A DNA stretch of 64,000 nucleotides from Anthopleura xanthogrammica (lineage: Eukaryota; Cnidaria; Anthozoa; Actiniaria; Actiniidae), in NCBI GenBank assembly GCA_964019055.1, contig OZ025210.1, forward strand, positions 8,575,547 to 8,639,546, given 5' to 3'. A program made the translations under genes and the position numbers. Position 1 is the stretch's first letter. The number at the start of each line of letters is the position of its first letter. This document shows, in pieces, positions 8,302 through 20,682 of the stretch. The notes beneath the pieces were generated by a model. That model had not been told where the DNA came from. It searched no databases and saw only the letters and a list, made by a program, of their open reading frames with translations.

Positions 8302-11300
8302 ATGAGCAAAAAGTGGGGGTTTCAGCAAACAGGTCACGCCGTAAGCGAAAAACCTGGTTTTGAGAGCCAAAATGGCCATTTTGCAGTTTTTTGGGCTAAA
8401 AAGTTTTTTCCCCCAGCAAAACAGTGTTTTGGACACCCAAAATGTGCTTTTCTCGGCCAAAACTTGCGTTTAGCAGTGAAAACGTCGTGTTTTGAGCAAA
8501 AGAAAATTCTCAGCAAATTTCAAATTTTCTCAGCAAAAAACAGCTTTTTTGACCAAAAAGCACCTTTACTCAGCCAAAACCGAATTTTTTTCGCCAAAAC
8601 GTCGTGTTTTTATCTCAAGAGGTATTATCATGAGCAAAAAGTGGGGGTTTCAGCAAACAGGTCACGCCGTAAGCGAAAAACCTGGTTTTGAGAGCCAAAA
8701 TGGCCATTTTGCAGTTTTTTGGGCTAAAAAGTTTTTCCCCCAGCAAAACAGTGTTTTGGACACCCAAAATGTGCTTTTCTCGGCCAAAACTTGCGTTTAG
8801 CAGTGAAAACGTCGTGTTTTGAGCAAAAGAAAATTCTCAGCAAGTTTCAAATTTTCTCAGCAAAAAACAGCTTTTTTGACCAAAAAGCACCTTTACTCAG
8901 CCAAAACCGAATTTTTTTTCGCCAAAACGTCGTGTTTTTATCTCAAGAGGTATTATCATGAGCAAAAAGTGGAGGTTTCAGCAAACAGGTCACGCCGTAA
9001 GCGAAAAACCTGGTTTTGAGAGCCAAAATGGCCATTTTGCAGTTTTTTGGGCTAAAAAGTTTTTTCCCCAGCAAAACAGTGTTTTGGACACCCAAAATGT
9101 GCTCTTCTCGGCCAAAACTTGCGTTTAGCAGTGAAAACGTCGTGTTTTGAGCAAAAGAAAATTCTCAGCAAATTTCAAATTTTCTCAGCAAAAAACAGCT
9201 TTTTTGACCAAAAAGCACCTTTACTCAGCCAAAACCGAATTTGTTTTCGCCAAAACGTCGTGTTTTTATCTCAAGAGGTATTATCATGAGCAAAAAGTGG
9301 GGGTTTCAGCCAACAGTTCACGCCGTAAGCGAAAAACCTGGTTTTGAGAGCCAAAATGGCCATTTTTCAGTTTTTTGGGCTAAAAAGTTTTTTCCCCCAG
9401 CAAAACAGTGTTTTGGACACCCAAAATGTGCTTTTCTCGGCCAAAACTTGCGTTTAGCAGTGAAAACGTCGTGTTTTGAGCAAAAGAAAATTCTCAGCAA
9501 ATTTCAAATTTTCTCCAGCAAAAAACAGCTTTTTTGACCAAAAAAGCACCTTTACTCAGCCAAAACCGAATTTTTTTTCGCCAAAACGTCGTGTTTTTAT
9601 CTCAAGAGGTATTATCATGAGCAAAAAGTGGGGGTTTCAGCAAACAGGTCACGCCGTAAGCGAAAAACCTGGTTTTGAGAGCCAAAATGGCCATTTTTCA
9701 GTTTTTTGGGCTATAAAGTTTTTTTCCCCAGCAAAACAGTGTTTTGGACACCCAAAATGTGCTTTTCTCGGCCAAAACTTGCGTTTAGCAGTGAAAACGT
9801 CGTGTTTTGAGCAAAAGAAAATTCTCAGCAAATTTCAAATTTTCTCAGCAAAAAACAGCTTTTCTGACCAAAAAGCACCTTTACTCAGCCAAAACCGAAT
9901 TTTTTTTCGCCAAAACGTCGTGTTTTTATCTCAAGAGGTATTATCATGAGCAAAAAGTGGGGGTTTCAGCAAACAGGTCACGCCGTAAGCGAAAAACCTG
10001 GTTTTGAGAGCCAAAATGGCCATTTTGCAGTTTTTTGGGCTAAAAAGGTTTTTCCCCCAGCAAAACAGTGTTTTGGACACCCAAAATGTGCTTTTCTCGG
10101 CCAAAACTTGCGTTTAGCAGTGAAAACGTCGTGTTTTGAGCAAAAGAAAATTCTCAGCAAATTTCAAATTTTCTCAGCAAAAAACAGCTTTTTTGACCAA
10201 AAAGCACCTTTACTCAGCCAAAACCGAATTTTTTTTCGCCAAAACGTCGTGTTTTTATCTCAAGAGGTATTATCATGAGCAAAAAGTGGGGGTTTCAGCA
10301 AACAGGTCACGCCGTAAGCGAAAAACCTGGTTTTGAGAGCCAAAATGGCCATTTTTCAGTTTTTTGGGCTAAAAGTTTTTTCCCCCAGCAAAACAGTGTT
10401 TTGGACACCCAAAATGTGCTCTTCTCGGCCAAAACTTGCGTTTAGCAGTGAAAACGTCGTGTTTTGAGCAAAAGAAAATTCTCAGCAAATTTCAAATTTT
10501 CTCAGCAAAAAACAGCTTTTTTGACCAAAAAGCACCTTTACTCAGCCAAAACCGAATTTTTTTTCGCCAAAACGTCGTGTTTTTATCTCAAGAGGTATTA
10601 TCATGAGCAAAAAGTGAGGGTTTCAGCAAACCGGTCACGCCGTAAGCGAAAAACCTGGTTTTGAGAGCCAAAATGGCCATTTTGCAGTTTTTTGGGCTAA
10701 AAAGTCTTTTCCCCCAGCAAAACAGTGTTTTGGACACCCAAAATGTGCTTTTCTCGGCCAAAACTTGCGTTTAGCAGTGAAAACGTCGTGTTTTGAGCAA
10801 AAGAAAATTCTCAGCAAATTTCAAATTTTCTCAGCAAAAAACAGCTTTTTTGACCAAAAAGCACCTTTACTCAGCCAAAACCGAATTTTTTTTCGCCAAA
10901 ACGTCGTGTTTTTATCTCAAGAGGTATTATCATGAGCAAAAAGTGGGGGTTTCAGCAAACAGGTCACGCCGTAAGCGAAAAACCTGGTTTTGAGAGCCAA
11001 AATGGCCATTTTTCAGTTTTTTGGGCTAAAAAGTTTTTTCCCCCAGCAAAACAGTGTTTTGGACACCCAAAATGTGCTTTTCTCGGCCAAAACTTGCGTT
11101 TAGCAGTGAAAACGTCGTGTTTTGAGCAAAAGAAAATTCTCAGCAAATTTCAAATTTTCTCAGCAAAAAACAGCTTTTTTGACCAAAAAGCACCTTTACT
11201 CAGCCAAAACCGAATTTTTTTTCGCCAAAACGTCGTGTTTTTATCTCAAGAGGTATTATCATGAGCAAAAAGTGGAGGTTTCAGCAAACAGGTCACGCCG

Positions 11301-11589
11301 TAAGCGAAAAACCTGGTTTTGAGAGCCAAAATGGCCATTTTGCAGTTTTTTGGGCTAAAAAGTTTTTTCCCCCAGCAAAACAGTGTTTTGGACACCCAAA
11401 ATGTGCTTTTCTCGGCCAAAACTTGCGTTTAGCAGTGAAAACGTCGTGTTTTGAGCAAAAGAAAATTCTCAGCAAATTTCAAATTTTCTCAGCAAAAAAC
11501 AGCTTTTTTGACCAAAAAGCACCTTTACTCAGCCAAAACCGAATTTTTTTTCGCCAAAACGTCGTGTTTTTATCTCAGAGGTATTATCA
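8302..11589 (+). repeat. Indel-rich stretch of the A array
   Basis: Successive ATG landmarks at 8,302, 8,630, 8,958, 9,286, 9,617, 9,946, 10,275, 10,603, 10,932, 11,261 and 11,589 give unit lengths 328, 328, 328, 331, 329, 329, 328, 329, 329 and 328. The causes are T7 for T8 (near 8,590), T5C5 (near 8,735), T6C4 (near 9,065), an extra C and an extra A (near 9,516 and 9,545), one A lost in gctaaaag (near 10,373) and one A lost in ctcagagg (near 11,577). The unit at 10,603 has gtgAggg, a stop in the monomer frame. Substitutions are also denser here. This looks like a less recently homogenised block. Confidence 0.85.
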
Positions 11590-14500
11590 TGAGCAAAAAG
11601 TGGGGGTTTCAGCAAACAGGTCACGCCGTAAGCGAAAAACCTGGTTTTGAGAGCCAAAATGGCCATTTTTCAGTTTTTTGGGCTAAAAAGTTTTTTCCCC
11701 CAGCAAAACAGTGTTTTGGACACCCAAAATGTGCTTTTCTCGGCCAAAACTTGCGTTTAGCAGTGAAAACGTCGTGTTTTGAGCAAAAGAAAATTCTCAG
11801 CAAATTTCAAATTTTCTCAGCAAAAAACAGCTTTTTTGACCAAAAAGCACCTTTACTCAGCCAAAACCGAATTTTTTTTCGCCAAAACGTCGTGTTTTTA
11901 TCTCAAGAGGTATTATCATGAGCAAAAAGTGGGGGTTTCAGCAAACAGGTCACGCCGTAAGCGAAAAACCTGGTTTTGAGAGCCAAAATGGCCATTTTTC
12001 AGTTTTTTGGGCTAAAAAGTTTTTTCCCCCAGCAAAACAGTGTTTTGGACACCCAAAATGTGCTTTTCTCGGCCAAAACTTGCGTTTAGCAGTGAAAACG
12101 TCGTGTTTTGAGCAAAAGAAAATTCTCAGCAAATTTCAAATTTTCTCAGCAAAAAACAGCTTTTTTGACCAAAAAGCACCTTTACTCAGCCAAAACCGAA
12201 TTTTTTTTCGCCAAAACGTCGTGTTTTTATCTCAAGAGGTATTATCATGAGCAAAAAGTGGGGGTTTCAGCAAACAGGTCACGCCGTAAGCGAAAAACCT
12301 GGTTTTGAGAGCCAAAATGGCCATTTTTCAGTTTTTTGGGCTAAAAAGTTTTTCCCCCCAGCAAAACAGTGTTTTGGACACCCAAAATGTGCTTTTCTCG
12401 GCCAAAACTTGCGTTTAGCAGTGAAAACGTCGTGTTTTGAGCAAAAGAAAATTCTCAGCAAATTTCAAATTTTCTCAGCAAAAAACAGCTTTTTTGACCA
12501 AAAAGCACCTTTACTCAGCCAAAACCGCATTTTTTTTCGCCAAAACGTCGTGTTTTTATCTCAAGAGGTATTATCATGAGCAAAAAGTGGGGGTTTCAGC
12601 AAACAGGTCACGCCGTAAGCGAAAAACCTGGTTTTGAGAGCCAAAATGGCCATTTTTCAGTTTTTTGGGCTAAAAAGTTTTTTCCCCCAGCAAAACAGCG
12701 TTTTGGACACCCAAAATGTGCTTTTCTCGGCCAAAACTTGCGTTTAGCAGTGAAAACGTCGTGTTTTGAGCAAAAGAAAATTCTCAGCAAATTTCAAATT
12801 TTCTCAGCAAAAAACAGCTTTTTTGACCAAAAAGCACCTTTACTCAGCCAAAACCGCATTTTTTTTCGCCAAAACGTCGTGTTTTTATCTCAAGAGGTAT
12901 TATCATGAGCAAAAAGTGGGGGTTTCAGCAAACAGGTCACGCCGTAAGCGAAAAACCTGGTTTTGAGAGCCAAAATGGCCATTTTGCAGTTTTTTGGGCT
13001 AAAAAGTTTTTTCCCCCAGCAAAACAGCATTTTGGACACCCAAAATGTGCTTTTCTCGGCCAAAACTTGCGTTTAGCAGTGAAAACGTCGTGTTTTGAGC
13101 AAAAGAAAATTCTCAGCAAATTTCAAATTTTCTCAGCAAAAAACAGCTTTTTTGACCAAAAAGCACCTTTACTCAGCCAAAACCGAATTTTTTTTGCCAA
13201 AACGTCGTGTTTTTAATCTCAAGAGGTATTATCATGAGCAAAAAGTGGGGGTTTCAGCAAACAGGTCACGCCGTAAGCGAAAAACCTGGTTTTGAGAGCC
13301 AAAATGGCCATTTTGCAGTTTTTTGGGTTAAAAAGTTTTTTCCCCCAGCAAAACAGTGTTTTGGACACCCAAAATGTGCTTTTCTCGGCCAAAACTTGCG
13401 TTTAGCAGTGAAAACGTCGTGTTTTGAGCAAAAGAAAATTCTCAGCAAATTTCAAATTTTCTCAGCAAAAAACAGCTTTTTTGACCAAAAAGCACCTTTA
13501 CTCAGCCAAAACCGAATTTTTTTTCGCCAAAACGTCGTGTTTTTATCTCAAGAGGTATTATCATGAGCAAAAAGTGGGGGTTTCAGCAAACAGGTCACGC
13601 CGTAAGCGAAAAACCTGGTTTTGAGAGCCAAAATGGCCATTTTGCAGTTTTTTGGGCTAAAAAGTTTTTTCCCCCAGCAAAACAGTGTTTTGGACACCCA
13701 AAATGTGCTTTTCTCGGCCAAAACTTGCGTTTAGCAGTGAAAACGTCGTGTTTTGAGCAAAAGAAAATTCTCAGCAAATTTCAAATTTTCTCAGCAAAAA
13801 ACAGCTTTTTTGACCAAAAAGCACCTTTACTCAGCCAAAACCGAATTTTTTTTCGCCAAAACGTCGTGTTTTTATCTCAAGAAGTATTATCATGAGCAAA
13901 AAGTGGGGGTTTCAGCAAACAGGTCACGCCGTAAGCGAAAAACCTGGTTTTGAGAGCCAAAATGGCCATTTTTCAGTTTTTTGGGCTAAAAAGTTTTTTC
14001 CCCCAGCAAAACAGTGTTTTGGACACCCAAAATGTGCTTTTCTCGGCCAAAACTTGCGTTTAGCAGTGAAAACGTCGTGTTTTGAGCAAAAGAAAATTCT
14101 CAGCAAATTTCAAATTTTCTCAGCAAAAAACAGCTTTTTTGACCAAAAAGCACCTTTACTCAGCCAAAACCGAATTTTTTTTCGCCAAAACGTCGTGTTT
14201 TTATCTCAAGAGGTATTATCATGAGCAAAAAGTGGGGGTTTCAGCAAACAGGTCACGCCGTAAGCGAAAAACCTGGTTTTGAGAGCCAAAATGGCCATTT
14301 TGCAGTTTTTTGGGCTAAAAAGTTTTTTCCCCCAGCAAAACAGTGTTTTGGACACCCAAAATGTGCTTTTCTCGGCCAAAACTTGCGTTTAGCAGTGAAA
14401 ACGTCGTGTTTTGAGCAAAAGAAAATTCTCAGCAAATTTCAAATTTTCTCAGCAAAAAACAGCTTTTTTGACCAAAAAGCACCTTTACTCAGCCAAAACC

Positions 14501-15207
14501 GAATTTTTTTTCGCCAAAACGTCGTGTTTTTATCTCAAGAGGTATTATCATGAGCAAAAAGTGGGGGTTTCAGCAAACAGGTCACGCCGTAAGCGAAAAA
14601 CCTGGTTTTGAGAGCCAAAATGGCCATTTTGCAGTTTTTTGGGCTAAAACGTTTTTCCCCCCAGCAAAACAGTGTTTTGGACACCCAAAATGTGCTTTTC
14701 TCGGCCAAAACTTGCGTTTAGCAGTGAAAACGTCGTGTTTTGAGCAAAAGAAAATTCTCAGCAAATTTCAAATTTTCTCAGCAAAAAACAGCTTTTTTGG
14801 CCAAAAAGCACCTTTACTCAGCCAAAACCGAATTTTTTTTCGCCAAAACGTCGTGTTTTTATCTCAAGAGGTATTATCATGAGCAAAAAGTGGGGGTTTC
14901 AGCAAACAGGTCACGCCGTAAGCGAAAAACCTGGTTTTGAGAGCCAAAATGGCCATTTTTCAGTTTTTTGGGCTAAAACGTTTTTTCCCCCAGCAAAACA
15001 GTGTTTTGGACACCCAAAATGTGCTTTTCTCGGCCAAAACTTGCGTTTAGCAGTGAAAACGTCGTGTTTTGAGCAAAAGAAAATTCTCAGCAAATTTCAA
15101 ATTTTCTCAGCAAAAAACAGCTTTTTTGACCAAAAAGCACCTTTACTCAGCCAAAACAGAATTTTTTTTCGCCAAAACGTCGTGTTTTTATCTCAAGAGG
15201 TATTATC
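11590..15207 (+). repeat. A array, mixed variants
   Basis: Eleven units of 329 bp. Linked changes include accgCattt near 12,528 and 12,857, and cagCgttttgg then cagCAttttgg near 12,699 and 13,029, which looks like stepwise divergence of neighbouring units. Near 13,196 the C of ttttcgcc is missing, compensated by an extra A in ttttAatctc near 13,215. The units at 14,550 and 14,879 carry gctaaaaCgttt, and ccaaaacAgaa appears near 15,158, immediately before the shortened units. Confidence 0.8.
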
Positions 15208-16077
15208 ATGAGCAAAAAACCTGGTTTTGAGAGCCAAAATGGCCATTTTTCAGTTTTTTGGGCTAAAAAGTTTTTCCCCCCAGCAAAACAGTGTTTTGGA
15301 CACCCAAAATGTGCTTTTCTCGGCCAAAACTTGCGTTTAGCAGTGAAAACGTCGTGTTTTGAGCAAAAGAAAATTCTCAGCAAATTTCAAATTTTCTCAG
15401 CAAAAAACAGCTTTTTTGACCAAAAAGCACCTTTACTCAGCCAAAACCGAATTTTTTTTCGCCAAAACGTCGTGTTTTTATCTCAAGAGGTATTATCATG
15501 AGCAAAAAACCTGGTTTTGAGAGCCAAAATGGCCATTTTTCAGTTTTTTGGGCTAAAACGTTTTTTCCCCCAGCAAAACAGTGTTTTGGACACCCAAAAT
15601 GTGCTTTTCTCGGCCAAAACTTGCGTTTAGCAGTGAAAACGTCGTGTTTTGAGCAAAAGAAAATTCTCAGCAAATTTCAAATTTTCTCAGCAAAAAACAG
15701 CTTTTTTGACCAAAAAGCACCTTTACTCAGCCAAAACAGAATTTTATTTCGCCAAAACGTCGTGTTTTTATCTCAAGAGGTATTATCATGAGCAAAAAAC
15801 CTGGTTTTGAGAGCCAAAATGGCCATTTTTCAGTTTTTTGGGCTAAAAAGTTTTTCCCCCCAGCAAAACAGTGTTTTGGACACCCAAAATGTGCTTTTCT
15901 CGGCCAAAACTTGCGTTTAGCAGTGAAAACGTCGTGTTTTGAGCAAAAGAAAATTCTCAGCAAATTTCAAATTTTCTCAGCAAAAAACAGCTTTTTTGAC
16001 CAAAAAGCACCTTTACTCAGCCAAAACCGAATTTTTTTTCGCCAAAACGTCGTGTTGTTATCTCAAGAGGTATTATC
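15208..16077 (+). repeat. Three consecutive 290-bp short A units
   Basis: Units begin at 15,208, 15,498 and 15,788 and are 290 bp each. They lack 39 bp between atgagcaaaaa and acctggttt, from one A-run of the first sub-repeat pair to a later one, so the loss is about two sub-repeats and keeps the reading frame. The A-runs at the joint suggest slippage or microhomology-mediated deletion. The three units are not identical: 15,498 has gctaaaaCg and T6C5, while its neighbours have gctaaaaAg and T5C6. The pair pattern of the preceding units is therefore overlaid on a shared deletion. No other short units occur in the window. Confidence 0.95.
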
Positions 16078-19037
16078 ATCAGCAAAAAGTGGGGGTTTCA
16101 GCAAACAGGTCACGCCGTAAGCGAAAAACCTGGTTTTGAGAGCCAAAATGGCCATTTTGCAGTTTTTTGGGCTAAAAAGTTTTTCCCCCCAGCAAAACAG
16201 TGTTTTGGACACCCAAAATGTGCTTTTCTCGGCCAAAACTTGCGTTTAGCAGTGAAAACGTCGTGTTTTGAGCAAAAGAAAATTCTCAGCAAATTTCAAA
16301 TTTTCTCAGCAAAAAACAGCTTTTTTGACCAAAAAGCACCTTTACTCATCCAAAACCGAATTTTTTTTCGCCAAAACGTCGTGTTTTTATCTCAAGAGGT
16401 ATTATCATGAGCAAAAAGTGGGGGTTTCAGCAAACAGGTCACGCCGTAAGCGAAAAACCTGGTTTTGAGAGCCAAAATGGCCATTTTTCAGTTTTTTGGG
16501 CTAAAAAGTTTTTTCCCCCAGCAAAACAGTGTTTTGGACACCCAAAATGTGCTTTTCTCGGCCAAAACTTGCGTTTAGCAGTGAAAACGTCGTGTTTTGA
16601 GCAAAAGAAAATTCTCAGCAAATTTCAAATTTTCTCAGCAAAAAACAGCTTTTTTGACCAAAAAGCACCTTTACTCAGCCAAAACCGAATTTTTTTTCGC
16701 CAAAACGTCGTGTTTTTATCTCAAGAAGTATTATCATGAGCAAAAAGTGGGGGTTTCAGCAAACAGGTCACGCCGTAAGCGAAAAACCTGGTTTTGAGAG
16801 CCAAAAAGGCCATTTTGCAGTTTTTTGGGCTAAAAAGTTTTTTCCCCCAGCAAAACAGTGTTTTGGACACCCAAAATGTGCTTTTCTCGGCCAAAACTTG
16901 CGTTTAGCAGTGAAAACGTCGTGTTTTGAGCAAAAGAAAATTCTCAGCAAATTTCAAATTTTCTCAGCAAAAAACAGCTTTTTTGACCAAAAAGCACCTT
17001 TACTCAGCCAAAACCGAATTTTTTTTCGCCAAAACGTCGTGTTTTTATCTCAAGAAGTATTATCATGAGCAAAAAGTGGGGGTTTCAGCAAACAGGTCAC
17101 GCCGTAAGCGAAAAACCTGGTTTTGAGAGCCAAAATGGCCATTTTGCAGTTTTTTGGGCTAAAAAGTTTTTTCCCCCAGCAAAACAGTGTTTTGGACACC
17201 CAAAATGTGCTTTTCTCGGCCAAAACTTGCGTTTAGCAGTGAAAACGTCGTGTTTTGAGCAAAAGAAAATTCTCAGCAAATTTCAAATGTTCTCAGCAAA
17301 AAACAGCTTTTTTGACCAAAAAGCACCTTTACTCAGCCAAAACCGAATTTTTTTTCGCCAAAACGTCGTGTTTTTATCTCAAGAGGTATTATCATGAGCA
17401 AAAAGTGGGGGTTTCAGCAAACAGGTCACGCCGTAAGCGAAAAACCTGGTTTTGAGAGCCAAAATGGCCATTTTGCAGTTTTTTGGGCTAAAAAGTTTTT
17501 TCCCCCAGCAAAACAGTGTTTTGGACACCCAAAATGTGCTTTTCTCGGCCAAAACTTGCGTTTAGCAGTGAAAACGTCGTGTTTTGAGCAAAAGAAAATT
17601 CTCAGCAAATTTCAAATTTTCTCAGCAAAAAACAGCTTTTTTGACCAAAAAGCACCTTTACTCAGCGAAAACCAAATTTTTTTTCGCCAAAACGTCGTGT
17701 TTTTATCTCAAGAGGTATTATCATGAGCAAAAAGTGGGGGTTTCAGAAAACAGGTCACGCCGTAAGCGAAAAACCGGGTTTTGAGAGCCAAAATGGCCAT
17801 TTTGCAGTTTTTTGGGCTAAAAAGTTTTTTTCCCCCAGCAAAACAGTGTTTTGGACACCCAAAATGTGCTTTTCTCGGCCAAAACTTGCGTTTAGCAGTG
17901 AAAACGTCGTGTTTTGAGCAAAAGAAAATTCTCAGCAAATTTCAAATTTTCTCAGCAAAAAACAGCTTTTTTGACCAAAATGCACCTTTACTCAGCCAAA
18001 ACCGAATTTTTTTTCGCCAAAACGTCGTGTTTTTATCTCAAGAGGTATTATCATGAGCAAAAAGTGGGGGTTTCAGCAAACAGGTCACGCCGTAAGCGAA
18101 AAACCTGGTTTTGAGAGCCAAAATGGCCATTTTTCAGTTTTTTGGGCTAAAAAATTTTTTCCCCCAGCAAAACAGTGTTTTGGACACCCAAAATGTGCTC
18201 TTCTCGGCCAAAACTTGCGTTTAGCAGTGAAAACGTCGTGTTTTGAGCAAAAGAAAATTCTCAGCAAATTTCAAATTTTCTCAGCAAAAAAAAGCTTTTT
18301 TGACCAAAAAGCACCTTTACTCAGCCAAAACCGAATTTTTTTTCGCCAAAACGTCGTGTTTTTATCTCAAGAGGTATTATCATGAGCAAAAAGTGGGGGT
18401 TTCAGCAAACAGGTCACGCCGTAAGCGAAAAACCTGGTTTTGAGAGCCAAAATGGCTATTTTGCAGTTTTTTGGGCTAAAAAGTTTTTTCCCCCAGCAAA
18501 ACAGTGTTTTGGACACCCAAAATGTGCTTTTCTCGGCCAAAACTTGCGTTTAGCAGTGAAAACGTCGTGTTTTGAGCAAAAGAAAATTCTCAGCAAATTT
18601 CAAATTTTCTCAGCAAAAAACAGCTTTTTTGACCAAAAAGCACCTTTACTCAGCCAAAACCGAATTTTTTTTCGCCAAAACGTCGTGTTTTTATCTCGAG
18701 GTATTATCATGAGCAAAGAGTGGGGGTTTCAGCAAACAGGTCACGCCGTAAGCGAAAAACCTGGTTTTGAGAGCCAAAATGGCCATTTTTCAGTTTTTTG
18801 GGCTAAAAATTTTTTTCCCCCAGCAAAACAGTGTTTTGGACACCCAAAATGTGCTTTTCTCGGCCAAAACTTGCGTTAAGCAGTGAAAACGTCGTGTTTT
18901 GAGCAAAAGAAAATTCTCAGCAAATTTCAAATTTTCTCAGCAAAAAAAAGCTTTTTTGACCAAAAAGCACCTTTACTCAGCCAAAACCGAATTTTTTTTC
19001 GCCAAAACGTCGTGTTTTTATCTCAAGAGGTATTATC
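16078..19037 (+). repeat. A array, mixed variants
   Basis: Nine units. The first begins ATCagc instead of ATGagc (16,078). ctcaagAagta occurs before the units at 16,736 and 17,065 (and earlier at 13,892). ccaaaaAggcc appears near 16,807, and caaatGttctc near 17,289. T7C5 near 17,825 makes the unit at 17,723 330 bp long. tctcgagg near 18,698 lacks two bases, making a 327-bp unit, and gcgttAagc near 18,876 puts a stop in the frame. Confidence 0.8.
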
Positions 19038-20682
19038 ATGAGCAAAAAGTGGGGGTTTCAGCAAACAGGTCACGCCGTAAGCGAAAAACCTGGTTTTGAG
19101 AGCCAAAATGGCCATTTTGCAGTTTTTGGGGCTAAAAAGTTTTTTCCCCCAGCAAAACAGTGTTTTGGACACCCAAAATGTGCTTTTCTCGGCCAAAACT
19201 TGCGTTTAGCAGTGAAAACGTCGTGTTTTGAGCAAAAGAAAATTCTCAGCAAATTTCAAATTTTCTCAGCAAAAAAAAGCTTTTTTGACCAAAAAGCACC
19301 TTTACTCAGCCAAAACCGAATTTTTTTTCGCCAAAACGTCGTGTTTTTATCTCAAGAGGTATTATCATGAGCAAAAAGTGGGGGTTTCAGCTAACAGGTC
19401 ACGCCGTAAGCGAAAAACCTGGTTTTTAGAGCCAAAATGGCTATTTTGCAGTTTTTTGGGCTAAAAAGTTTTTTCCCCCAGCAAAACAGTGTTTTGGACA
19501 CCCAAAATGTGCTTTTTTCGGCCAAAACTTGCGTTTAGCAGTGAAAACGTCGTGTTTTGAGCAAATGAAAATTCTCAGCAAATTTCAAATTTTCTCAGCA
19601 AAAAAAAGCTTTTTTGACCATAAAGCACCTTTACTCAGCCAAAACCGAATTTTTTTTCACCAAAACGTCGTGTTTTTATCTCAAGAGGTATTATCATGAG
19701 CAAAAAGTGGGGGTTTCAGCAAACAGGTCACGCCGTAAGCGAAAAACCTGGTTTTGAGAGCCAAAATGGCCATTTTGCAGTTTTTGGGGCTAAAAAGTTT
19801 TTTCCCCCAGCAAAACAGTGTTTTGGACACCCAAAATGTGCTTTTCTCGGCCAAAACTTGCGTTTAGCAGTGAAAACGTCGTGTTTTGAGCAAAAGAAAA
19901 TTCTCAGCAAATTTCAAATTTTCTCAGCAAAAAAAAGCTTTTTTGACCAAAAAGCACCTTTACTCAGCCAAAACCGAATTTTTTTTCGCCAAAACGTCGT
20001 GTTTTTATCTCAAGAGGTATTATCATGAGCAAAAAGTGGGGGTTTCAGCTAACAGGTCACGCCGTAAGCGAAAAACCTGGTTTTTAGAGCCAAAATGGCT
20101 ATTTTGCAGTTTTTTGGGCTAAAAAGTTTTTTCCCCCAGCAAAACAGTGTTTTGGACACCCAAAATGTGCTTTTTTCGGCCAAAACTTGCGTTTAGCAGT
20201 GAAAACGTCGTGTTTTGAGCAAATGAAAATTCTCAGCAAATTTCAAATTTTCTCAGCAAAAAACAGCTTTTTTGACCATAAAGCACCTTTACTCAGCCAA
20301 AACCGAATTTTTTTTCGCCAAAACGTCGTGTTTTTATCTCAAGAGGTATTATCATGAGCAAAAAGTGGGGGTTTCAGCAAACAGGTCACGCCGTAAGCGA
20401 AAAACCTGGTTTTGAGAGCCAAAATGGCCATTTTGCAGTTTTTGGGGCTAAAAAGTTTTTTCCCCCAGCAAAACAGTGTTTTGGACACCCAAAATGTGCT
20501 TTTCTCGGCCAAAACTTGCGTTTAGCAGTGAAAACGTCGTGTTTTGAGCAAAAGAAAATTCTCAGCAAATTTCAAATTTTCTCAGCAAAAAACAGCTTTT
20601 TTGACCAAAAAGCACCTTTACTCAGCCAAAACCGAATTTTTTTTCGCCAAAACGTCGTGTTTTTATCTCAAGAGGTATTATC
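19038..20682 (+). repeat. 658-bp dimeric higher-order repeat
   Basis: Two unit types alternate. Type g (19,038, 19,696, 20,354) has gtttttGgggcta. Type s (19,367, 20,025) has cagcTaac, ggttttTagagcc, atggcTatt, gcttttTtcgg, gcaaaTgaaa and accaTaaagc. The markers repeat exactly 658 bp apart (for example T at 19,392 and 20,050). The ttttTag change gives type s a stop in the monomer frame. The type-s units differ among themselves at aaaAagc/aaaCagc and tttttcAcc/tttttcGcc. Confidence 0.93.

Noticed and set aside
19367..20122. Type-s units as pseudogenes of an active repeat gene
   Set aside because: A stop in the frame is meaningful only if the frame is coding, which is not supported. The change is used here only as a marker.
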